Below, piece by piece: positions 6,961-13,402 of a stretch of DNA of 14,434 nucleotides. The position numbers and the translations under genes were made by a program. Source of the stretch: Ferroplasmaceae archaeon UBA567 (lineage in GTDB: Archaea; Thermoplasmatota; Thermoplasmata; Thermoplasmatales; Thermoplasmataceae); assembly GCA_002505185.1 (NCBI GenBank), contig DAUP01000116.1, forward strand, positions 1-14,434. Reading direction: 5' to 3'. The first letter of the stretch is position 1, and each line of letters opens with the position of its first letter. The notes under the pieces are model-generated. The model had not been told where the DNA came from. It did not search any database and saw nothing but the letters and a program-made list of their open reading frames with translations.

Positions 6961-7107
6961 TGTGAATACCATAATAGAGAAGATTTTAGAACTGCAATAT
7001 ATTTCCACAGCGGTAATCTAAAGTTTAAACCAGGGTTCACTGAAATGTCAGTAGAATCACTGTTATTAGACTGTTTGCATCCGATTTCATATGGTTTGCC
7101 TGCATAA
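6961..7107 (+). pseudogene. Unrecognised open fragment, possible gene remnant
   Basis: In the 436-base gap between the permease and Tsr3, a reading frame is open for 48 codons from 6961 to the TAA at 7105-7107. It encodes protein-like sequence (CEYHNREDFRTAIYF, then SVESLLLDCLHPISYGLPA) with better base balance than the AT-rich DNA around it. The frame stays open only a few codons further upstream, and I find no convincing start, promoter or family. The reverse strand is also open over much of the same stretch. It may be the end of a decayed gene or chance. The rest of the gap (6785-6960) is AT-rich, with a short minus-strand open piece near 6797-6865 and nothing else I can name. Confidence 0.3.
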
Positions 7108-7156
7108 CCTGAAAAACAATATTTAAACCGGCCTTATGTTTTCAGTTATGCCAACT

Positions 7157-7164
7157 TTTATATT
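7157..7164 (+). promoter_or_regulatory. TATA box of tsr3
   Basis: TTTATATT, centred about 27 bases before the ATG at 7187. It supports leaderless transcription from that ATG and argues against the longer in-frame start at 7136, in which this box would be coding sequence. Another TATA-like sequence (TATTTAAA, about 7118-7125) lies further upstream. Confidence 0.55.
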
Positions 7165-7186
7165 TTCATGGATGCTTATAGATTAT

Positions 7187-7681
7187 ATGGGAACAATTTT
7201 TTACGTGTACCTCAGTCAGGATGACCCAAAGAAATCTACCATGAAAAAGCTGGAAAGATATGGGCTGGCCATTCAAATACCATTAAATAAAATATATAAC
7301 AAACTTTACCTTACGCCCTATTCTGACAGTTTTCTGGTCAATTCCCACAGAAAATTGTTCGAGGAAAAGGGACTTGTTGTTGTTGATGGATCATGGAACA
7401 GGATAAACACAATAGAAAACCTTAAGGGCAAAAACGGGAAAAAATTGCCTCTCCTTCTTCCTGTTAATCCTGTAAATTATGGGAAGCCTGGAAAATTATC
7501 CTCACTGGAGGCCCTGGCCGCAGCCCTCTATATCATGGGGTACCCAGAACTTGCAGAAGATGTAATTTCAAAGTATTCATGGGCACAGAATTTTATAAAG
7601 ACAAACATTGAACCCTTGAATGACTATATGAAATGTACCTGTGACAGTGATTGTATAAGGATCCAGGGTTACTATTTCTGA
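7187..7681 (+). CDS. tsr3: Tsr3-type rRNA aminocarboxypropyltransferase (DUF367)
   Basis: Tsr3 transfers the aminocarboxypropyl group of S-adenosylmethionine to N1-methylpseudouridine in the small-subunit rRNA (acp3 modification), a late ribosome-maturation step in eukaryotes and archaea. The 164-residue product has the family pattern: a short beta strand, DDPKKSTMKKLERYGLA at 12-28, VVVDGSWNR at 64-72, and the highly conserved LLPVNPVNYGKPGKLSSLEA region at 89-108 followed by the helix ALYIMGYPELAEDVIS. The C-terminus (CTCDSDC then IRIQGYYF) matches the family's terminal Q-x-x-F-like end but has three close cysteines. The start at 7187 gives the usual N-terminus and fits a TATA box 27 bases upstream; an earlier in-frame ATG at 7136 would add 17 unrelated residues. 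Its stop overlaps the stop of the convergent PP-loop gene by ten bases. Confidence 0.92.
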   Translation: MGTIFYVYLSQDDPKKSTMKKLERYGLAIQIPLNKIYNKLYLTPYSDSFLVNSHRKLFEEKGLVVVDGSWNRINTIENLKGKNGKKLPLLLPVNPVNYGKPGKLSSLEALAAALYIMGYPELAEDVISKYSWAQNFIKTNIEPLNDYMKCTCDSDCIRIQGYYF

Positions 7682-9087
7682 ACAGCTTTCCACTGTCCAT
7701 CTTTCAACTCATATGTTCCACAAGCATATTCTGAAAATATTTTTTTAATGGGTTCTCTAAAATTATCCGGCATTATTGACATAAGGAAATTTTCATATGG
7801 CATAATATGCAATCCGGCAACGTGTTCCACATTTTCACTATTTCCTGAATAAAGGCCAATACGTGATTCAGCATAAATTCTTTCATCGGGGTCAAGTCGG
7901 AGCCTGGCCTTTGAAATTCTATTTTTCAGGAGTTTTATATCATTGTCTGAATACAGTATGTCCTGGGGCTTTCCACCAGAAGCCTCGATGAACAACAATA
8001 TGCCAAGGCATTTAGAGCATTTCCCGCAGGGGTATATTGTCCCATTCTTTTCATGGCATGAATGGCATGACCTTTGCCGAAGGAATAAATATCTGTACCG
8101 TTCCATGAGTATTTTCTCCTCCAGATATCCTGTAACCGGATAAACTATGGAATACACCTCAGCATTTATGCCCTTATTCCTGAAGTAAATGGAAAGCATA
8201 TTATTGAAATCATAGGTCTGGTCAAAGATTCCATAGTAATATTTCAGGCCTTTATAATCTGTCATTTCCCGTGGGTCATCAAACTCATCACCCATGATGA
8301 TATTTCCAATGGAATATTTTTTGAGCAGCGGCAACAATAAAAATATGTACACAGGAAAAATGAAAACCTGAATCGGGTAATCATCGGATAGTATGTCTAT
8401 CTTTTCCAAATTTACTATTTTTATGTGCTTAAGCATTTCATGGTAGAAGCGGTCTGTATTGGACCATACCTTCATGGCATTCTTGAAATTTTCCTTGTAA
8501 TAATCGTAGGCTGTTTTTGCAGTGAGCCAGTGAGAACCGGATTCCTCAAAATAGAAGGAATAATTATTCTCTGGCCTGTTTATTTCATTGAAAATTCCGA
8601 AGGCCAGAAGACTTTCCTTACCCCCAGAAGACATGATAGCTACCCTGTCCCTGAAAGTATTCCACTGGTTTTCACTATTATATTTCTCAGGGCAAACAAG
8701 TTCCGTTACACCATCTGCATTGGCACTATTGATATCCTCCTCAGATGGTATAAATTCTGGTTTTATGTAGTCATATCTCCTGTTTATTATCTTATTTATA
8801 AACACTTCATGGGCATTTATTTTCATAAAATTTTTTATCAGCTCAATATCATTGTCTGATACGGGAAAATTCAATGTGATCTTCCTTGAGAAATAGGTGA
8901 AATTTATGACAGGCATGGTAAGTATTAGCCCTGCTATATTCCTGTCCACATCAATATCTTCGGCATATGTAAAAATCAATCTGTATGAAAAATCATCAAA
9001 TTTTATGTTTCCGATTATTCTTCTTTTTTCAATGCCCGCTATATTTACTTCAATATTATCGAATGAAATCACACTGTCAATGTACAT
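7672..9087 (-). CDS. PP-loop ATPase, QueC-like, with C-terminal zinc-type cysteine cluster
   Basis: A 471-residue protein of the adenine-nucleotide alpha-hydrolase (PP-loop) superfamily. Residues 1-145 form a separate beta-rich domain I do not recognise. The PP-loop SSGGKES is at 153-159, and GDEFDDPRE at 266-274 could be a substrate or metal loop. The cluster C341-x2-C344-x9-C354-x2-C357-x2-C360 resembles the zinc site of QueC (7-cyano-7-deazaguanine synthase), which ends in the same CGxCxxC. Such enzymes adenylate a carboxylate or carbonyl before attack by a nitrogen or sulfur nucleophile. At 471 residues it is about twice QueC and has no other queuosine/archaeosine gene beside it, so it is probably not QueC. 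The ATG at 9087 is preferred because GGTG sits seven bases upstream; an in-frame TTG at 9117 has no such site. It is the last gene of the three-gene operon. Confidence 0.8.
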   Translation of the reverse strand: MYIDSVISFDNIEVNIAGIEKRRIIGNIKFDDFSYRLIFTYAEDIDVDRNIAGLILTMPVINFTYFSRKITLNFPVSDNDIELIKNFMKINAHEVFINKIINRRYDYIKPEFIPSEEDINSANADGVTELVCPEKYNSENQWNTFRDRVAIMSSGGKESLLAFGIFNEINRPENNYSFYFEESGSHWLTAKTAYDYYKENFKNAMKVWSNTDRFYHEMLKHIKIVNLEKIDILSDDYPIQVFIFPVYIFLLLPLLKKYSIGNIIMGDEFDDPREMTDYKGLKYYYGIFDQTYDFNNMLSIYFRNKGINAEVYSIVYPVTGYLEEKILMERYRYLFLRQRSCHSCHEKNGTIYPCGKCSKCLGILLFIEASGGKPQDILYSDNDIKLLKNRISKARLRLDPDERIYAESRIGLYSGNSENVEHVAGLHIMPYENFLMSIMPDNFREPIKKIFSEYACGTYELKDGQWKAVQK

Positions 9088-9094
9088 GTTCCGG

Positions 9095-9098
9095 CACC
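9095..9098 (-). promoter_or_regulatory. Shine-Dalgarno site deciding the PP-loop gene start
   Basis: GGTG on the minus strand, seven bases before the ATG at 9087. It favours this start over the in-frame TTG at 9117, ten codons upstream. Confidence 0.55.
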
Positions 9099-9124
9099 GC
9101 TTCAATAGATAATGCAATAAAGGT

Positions 9125-10153
9125 TCATAAATCTGTTATAACTCCTGTGATACTTTCAAATTCCTGGAGTGGGTCAAATACAGGTATGTTGTATTTCTTC
9201 TCCAGCCTTGTTTTCTCCTGCCCTATTTCTGATTTTTCCATATTTTCTGTATTTAGGGATATTGCTATGACCTTCTTGTTTGAAACCAGTTCAAGGACTT
9301 TTATATATTTCTCCAGAGGCTCAATTGGGTATTCCGGGAATCCATCGTAAAATCTCCTTTTAGGTGCATGCTGAAGTATTATGGCATCAGGACGCATGGC
9401 CCCTATTATCTCAAATCCTCCAGGATATGCAGGGTGCAGAATAGATCCCTGTCCCTCCAGGAACATATATTCAGGATGTTTCTCCTGCCATGCCTTATAT
9501 GTTATATATTCAAGTGAACCTGCAACAAAATCATTTATGATAGAATCCATTACAACTGTATATGGAAATCCCTGCATCCATGATGTTTGCCCGGTGCCTA
9601 TGAGTTCAGAATGTTTTTTCTGCCTGTTTATGGCATCATTGAGATATATTGCTGTTGTCCTTTTGCCAATGGCACTGTCTGTTCCAAGCACTGCAATTTT
9701 TTTGGACTTCACCTCTTCTATCTTTCCCGTGAATGAGTATTCATAACTTTTAAAAATCTTCCTGACATCGGCTATATCCACACTGTACTGTTTTGCAAGC
9801 TTCTTGAATTCACTATCATTGCTTATGTACTGGTGGAGCCCGTTTACTATGTTCATTCCGTTTTCAATGGCTTCAGAGACGTATTTCCTGTATTCCACAG
9901 GAAGATAACCTCCATCGGTGGCAATGCCTATTATAAGGGTTGTGGCACCCATTGTTTTTGCCTCCTGCACAGTACTGATTATCCTGATGCCATTCTGCCT
10001 TCCCATAAGGACATACCCTGCATCCATTCCATAGTACCTGGAGTCTATGACTGCGATAATCTCATATTTTTTACTGTATCTTACAAGCCCATTGGCCGTT
10101 TTTCCATAAGTGGTGGCAAAACAGCCCTCAGAAAGTACTACTGCCTTTTCCAT
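9125..10153 (-). CDS. DUF1611 family P-loop protein (DgcN-like)
   Basis: A 342-residue protein matching DUF1611: an N-terminal Rossmann-like domain (about 30-110, with EIIAVIDSRYYGMDAG and TTLIIGIATDGG) and a C-terminal P-loop domain with GTDSAIGKRTT at 157-167, GTGQTSWMQG at 186-195, LEGQGS at 232-237 and QHAPKRR at 261-267. The bacterial member DgcN has been described as an N-acyltransferase in D-glutamate catabolism, acting with the epimerase DgcA; no epimerase is visible here. Archaeal members are uncharacterised. The start ATG shares one base with the stop of the PLP enzyme gene (TAATG), and GTGAT just upstream can serve as ribosome-binding site, so the two are tightly coupled. The PP-loop gene follows 37 bases after the stop. 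Family assignment is good; the reaction is unknown. Confidence 0.85.
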   Translation of the reverse strand: MEKAVVLSEGCFATTYGKTANGLVRYSKKYEIIAVIDSRYYGMDAGYVLMGRQNGIRIISTVQEAKTMGATTLIIGIATDGGYLPVEYRKYVSEAIENGMNIVNGLHQYISNDSEFKKLAKQYSVDIADVRKIFKSYEYSFTGKIEEVKSKKIAVLGTDSAIGKRTTAIYLNDAINRQKKHSELIGTGQTSWMQGFPYTVVMDSIINDFVAGSLEYITYKAWQEKHPEYMFLEGQGSILHPAYPGGFEIIGAMRPDAIILQHAPKRRFYDGFPEYPIEPLEKYIKVLELVSNKKVIAISLNTENMEKSEIGQEKTRLEKKYNIPVFDPLQEFESITGVITDL

Positions 10154-11097
10154 TATTTATCACTTCCAGTTAATACAACGACACAGGTGTTATTCCCCGC
10201 AAATTTCAGGGCTGCTACAGCAGCAGAGGCGGATGCCGGCAGGACGGATAAATTATCTATCTTCCTGAAACCATCCGATAATTTTATCATATCATTGTCA
10301 GAAACATATAACGCCTTTCCATGTGTTTTATACAGTGCCTCCAGTGCCTTCTGCCCATCGTATGACCTGTAGGCTATCAATGGTTCATTAACATATGTTT
10401 CAACTATTTTTTCCTGGTCAAGTTCAACTATATTCCTGAATCTATTTATGTAGGAATATATAACAGGGTTTCCGGCAACTGTGCTGGCTGCAATGAATTT
10501 TGGTATTTTGTCTGTTCTTCTTTCCCTGTATAATTTTTGAAATCCATAATATATGCCGTAAAATGTTGTACCGTTGCCCACAGGAACAGATACATAGTCA
10601 GGAGCAAAACCAAGCTGGTTGTAAATTTCATATGAAATTTCACTGTATCCAGAAACATCTATGCTTTTATTGGGTGATCCAGGACTTGCATCATACCAGT
10701 TATTTTTGTTTGCCTCATCCCTTATATATTCAACTATTTCCTCATATTTTAATGGTTTTTCTATTATATCTGCACCGTAGGCTGCAATTTCCGCATGTCT
10801 TGAATTTGAATAATCTGAAGGTATTCCTACTATGGCCCTTATTCCCATTGCCCGTGCATAATAGGCTATTGAGGCTCCATAATTCCCGCATGTTGCCACT
10901 GAAATCTCAGTATATCCATGTTCTATGGCATTTTCAACATGTTTCCTGGAAATTCTGTCCTTCTGTGTTCCCGTGGGGTTTGCGCCCTCATATTTTATAA
11001 AAAAATTGCTTCTTCCCAGGTAATTTCCCATGTCAAAATCCCTGATTAAGGGACTACCTGGTGGCTTGTCTTCTGATTCTATTTCCATTTTTTTCAC
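10153..11097 (-). CDS. PLP-dependent enzyme, threonine-synthase-like (fold type II)
   Basis: A 314-residue fold type II pyridoxal phosphate enzyme. Seen: SPLIRDF (15-21), the PLP-lysine motif NPTGTQKDR at 40-48 (Lys46 expected to form the Schiff base; threonine synthases usually have NPTGSFKDR), the ATCGNYGASIAYYA loop at 68-81 that holds the substrate carboxylate and PLP, and the phosphate-binding VPVGNGTTFYG at 171-181. It is shorter than ordinary threonine synthases (about 350-500 residues) and lacks their N-terminal zinc-ribbon or swivel region, so a specialised beta- or gamma-replacement/elimination reaction is as likely as threonine synthesis. It is the first gene of the operon with DUF1611 and the PP-loop ATPase. 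A clear TATA box at 11121-11130 precedes its ATG at leaderless spacing. The alternative start Met4 would move the start by nine bases only. Confidence 0.88.
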   Translation of the reverse strand: MKKMEIESEDKPPGSPLIRDFDMGNYLGRSNFFIKYEGANPTGTQKDRISRKHVENAIEHGYTEISVATCGNYGASIAYYARAMGIRAIVGIPSDYSNSRHAEIAAYGADIIEKPLKYEEIVEYIRDEANKNNWYDASPGSPNKSIDVSGYSEISYEIYNQLGFAPDYVSVPVGNGTTFYGIYYGFQKLYRERRTDKIPKFIAASTVAGNPVIYSYINRFRNIVELDQEKIVETYVNEPLIAYRSYDGQKALEALYKTHGKALYVSDNDMIKLSDGFRKIDNLSVLPASASAAVAALKFAGNNTCVVVLTGSDK

Positions 11098-11120
11098 TAA
11101 TAGAGTAATAGCTAAAATTC

Positions 11121-11130
11121 ATATATAAAC
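11121..11130 (-). promoter_or_regulatory. TATA box of the PLP/DUF1611/PP-loop operon
   Basis: GTTTATATAT on the minus strand, centred about 28 bases before the ATG at 11097. It is the best TATA match in this part of the window and implies a leaderless message that starts after dtdA, separate from the dtdA promoter. Confidence 0.65.
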
Positions 11131-11146
11131 ATTGGGCATTTATATA

Positions 11147-11920
11147 TCAGATTTTCAATATCTCAAGGCCATATGTATCGGCTATTCTGGCAATCATATC
11201 CTTTGCCCTTCCCTTCGTACCATGTGCGTCCATCAGAAACCCTTTGCATTCAGGTGTTTTCTTCACAGCGTTTTCAACTTCAAATTCTGAAATAATTCCA
11301 TGCACGTATTTCGGTATAATATGTCCTATGTTTATCTGATTTTCAAAGAAATAGCTGCTGAGTTTAGGTGCATAATGACCTCCACCAACTCCCACAAAGT
11401 TTCCAAAGTCCTTCTTCTCCCCCTCAATTATGGATTTTACCATTAGATCGGCTATGCCTGGCTGCTTCCATTCCTTTTCGCTTGTGCCGATCTCTATAAA
11501 ATATGCAGGTTTCTCCATATATGGGCCGTGGTGTGTGGCCTCAAATGTAATTTCAAAATAATCTCCGGAATAATTGGCTTTTATAAATCTTAATGAGGAA
11601 CCCATGCCTACCGGATCTGAAGGAACTATTGCATTGTCATGCCCTCCAAGTTCTGCCTTCCTGAAATTCCCTATAGGGTGTACAGTCAATGATTTTACAT
11701 CGGCCTGGGATGAATGCTTTGACAGAAAAATTACCTTTTCAACATCATCGCCCAGGTTTTCCATGTTCTGATATATATGAAGAATATCAATAAATTTTAA
11801 ATTATAATTTTTATATTCATAAAGACTGTCATTTATCTTTTTAAAGCTATATATCTCCAGTAATTTGGACGCCATTTCCATGCTTGATCCATCTTTCTTC
11901 GAGGCGATAAGCAAAATCAT
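11147..11920 (-). CDS. dtdA: D-aminoacyl-tRNA deacylase, archaeal type
   Basis: DtdA hydrolyses D-amino acids mischarged on tRNA (for example D-Tyr-tRNA), protecting translation; it acts in the cytoplasm and uses zinc in studied archaeal members. The 257-residue length is near normal for the archaeal/GEK1 family. Conserved stretches seen: VIFLSKHSSQADVKSLTVHP (63-82), GNFRKAELGGHDNAIVPSDP (84-103), FEATHHGPYMEKPAYFIEIG (125-144) with the paired histidines, and GVGGGHYAP (177-185). All expected histidine motifs are present. It is transcribed from the divergent promoter region at 11921-12022 and is separated by 49 bases and a new TATA box from the PLP-enzyme operon. A functional link to the D-amino-acid-related DUF1611 gene downstream is possible but unproven. 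Confidence 0.94.
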   Translation of the reverse strand: MILLIASKKDGSSMEMASKLLEIYSFKKINDSLYEYKNYNLKFIDILHIYQNMENLGDDVEKVIFLSKHSSQADVKSLTVHPIGNFRKAELGGHDNAIVPSDPVGMGSSLRFIKANYSGDYFEITFEATHHGPYMEKPAYFIEIGTSEKEWKQPGIADLMVKSIIEGEKKDFGNFVGVGGGHYAPKLSSYFFENQINIGHIIPKYVHGIISEFEVENAVKKTPECKGFLMDAHGTKGRAKDMIARIADTYGLEILKI

Positions 11921-11941
11921 ATACTGCCATTAAAAAATCCA

Positions 11942-11957
11942 TTATAATATTTATTAT
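11942..11957. promoter_or_regulatory. AT box in the dtdA/surface-glycoprotein divergent promoter
   Basis: TATAATATTTATTAT lies about 22-37 bases before the dtdA start on the minus strand, at leaderless TATA spacing. On the plus strand it could also serve the gene at 12023, although an ATTAAATA at about 11993-12000 is better placed for that. The gap 11921-12022 holds no gene. Confidence 0.4.
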
Positions 11958-12022
11958 GCCATTTTTATGTATTATTTTTTGTAGAAGTAATAATTAAATA
12001 CTTAAATTTCAGTGAGGTTTTT

Positions 12023-13351
12023 ATGAGATACAAAGCTCTAATAGCAATTATAACAACACTGGTGATAGTCTTATCGGTATCAGCAATGGTACCCCTGAGT
12101 TCAGGAAACCAAGTGGCTCCTTCTGGTACGTCGGCTAATTTTGGTATGAATCTAAGTGGAAGCATAAATAACCATTTTCAGCACATGCACAATTATGGGG
12201 CACGGCTTTCATATAACACAACGACCGGGAATATAACGGGAAAATACCTCACTGCAAATTTCAACAGCACAACAGGAGTATTCTCAAACGTGACATATAA
12301 CCTTACATCTACAACTATAATAAGCAAAATGTATGCTAACGGGACCTCAATAACAGGTATTAAACTTCCATTCATTGGTTCTAGCCACACTCCGTCCATT
12401 AATGCAAGCGCATTTGGAAGCATGTTTCTGTACGTAAACACAACATCATTCTTTGTAATGCACAATAATCCCGCCCTTCAGAGCAATATGATGGTAAACA
12501 ATGGAACCCTGTATCTATATGTTCCATCCACCGCACACATATACAACACAACAGATAACTTTCAGGCCAGTGCATCAGCAGATATGAATATGAATGAACA
12601 GGCAAACGCATCAGTATTCAAAAATGCAAACTTCGCAGATCATACAATGATCAATTTCAATAACGTTGTAAATGCTGGAAGGAAGATGATAATGATAGAC
12701 AACAATGGGACAGTTGCAATGCTGTTCGTGCATAACGGGAATTTTAAAATAACAAAGAACGAAATAATAATAAATTCCACCGCTTCACATGGACCAGTTC
12801 TCGTCAACATGGTAGTTCCACCCGGACTTCAGAAAACGTCCAACAACAGTATGGTAATTAACAATATCATGAAGGGGAAAATATCATCACAAATAGCTTT
12901 AAACTATGTTAATGGAACGATTGCAAACAGTACAATCAATTACAACTCTTCCATACACTTCATGTACACAGGCCACACAAGCTCAACGAATTCCTTTGAT
13001 GTAAACTCTAGTGTTAACCACCATACCATAGTGGCAGTATTCATAGGCAATAATATGACAAAGAACACTGGACATGCATATGTCAAATTTGATGGAAAGA
13101 TTGCAACCTATGTTACCATGTCCGCTCTTGTTAATGAAACAAGTACTACACATGCCTATTATTCATACACAAACACATCTTCAGGAATGTATGTATTTAT
13201 GTACATACCCCATTTTTCGAACCATACTATGGTGGTATCAAATGAACCTTTCAAGAACAGTAGCTACACGGAGTATTACATAGGAGGAGGCATCATAGCG
13301 GTACTGGCACTGATCGGTGTTGCTGCATATGTTATCAAGAAAAAGAAATAA
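12023..13351 (+). CDS. Membrane-anchored surface glycoprotein, very Asn/Thr/Ser-rich
   Basis: A 442-residue protein I do not recognise as any named family. It has an N-terminal signal or anchor helix (about 5-24, IAIITTLVIVLSVSA), a long hydrophilic outer region, and a C-terminal helix (about 418-437, YIGGGIIAVLALIGVAAYVI) ending in KKKK, the topology of a surface protein held by one C-terminal helix. I count 24 N-X-S/T sequons spread over the outer region, and no cysteine. Thermoplasmatales lack a rigid wall and display N-glycosylated proteins at the membrane, so a glycocalyx or S-layer-like role is likely. Met, Asn and His are unusually frequent. GAGGT at 12014-12018 is four bases before the ATG. 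It stands alone between divergent dtdA and codirectional glyA. A short T-run follows the stop. Confidence 0.82.
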   Translation: MRYKALIAIITTLVIVLSVSAMVPLSSGNQVAPSGTSANFGMNLSGSINNHFQHMHNYGARLSYNTTTGNITGKYLTANFNSTTGVFSNVTYNLTSTTIISKMYANGTSITGIKLPFIGSSHTPSINASAFGSMFLYVNTTSFFVMHNNPALQSNMMVNNGTLYLYVPSTAHIYNTTDNFQASASADMNMNEQANASVFKNANFADHTMINFNNVVNAGRKMIMIDNNGTVAMLFVHNGNFKITKNEIIINSTASHGPVLVNMVVPPGLQKTSNNSMVINNIMKGKISSQIALNYVNGTIANSTINYNSSIHFMYTGHTSSTNSFDVNSSVNHHTIVAVFIGNNMTKNTGHAYVKFDGKIATYVTMSALVNETSTTHAYYSYTNTSSGMYVFMYIPHFSNHTMVVSNEPFKNSSYTEYYIGGGIIAVLALIGVAAYVIKKKK

Positions 13352-13368
13352 TTTTTATAATTTAAACT

Positions 13369-13386
13369 AAAGGTAAATATACCTTT
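13369..13386 (+). promoter_or_regulatory. Inverted repeat over the glyA TATA region
   Basis: AAAGGTA and TACCTTT are perfect seven-base arms around AATA, 17-34 bases before the glyA ATG. The centre (TAAATATA, 13374-13381) is at leaderless TATA spacing, so a protein bound here would block initiation. The same palindrome lies 18 bases after the surface-glycoprotein gene and could instead help end that transcript. Confidence 0.45.
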
Positions 13387-13402
13387 TTATATTATCTATT
13401 TA

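Noticed and set aside
7136..7186. Longer N-terminus for Tsr3
   Set aside because: The extra 17 residues do not fit the family N-terminus, and a TATA box for the ATG at 7187 lies within this stretch.
8425..8859. Plus-strand 144-codon open frame with hydrophobic stretches
   Set aside because: Antisense to the PP-loop gene, whose SSGGKES and Cys motifs are convincing; no promoter or ribosome-binding site in front.
10500..11000. Plus-strand 166-codon open frame
   Set aside because: Antisense to the PLP enzyme gene, which has intact motifs on the minus strand; the plus product is a Leu/His/Cys-rich nonsense-like sequence.
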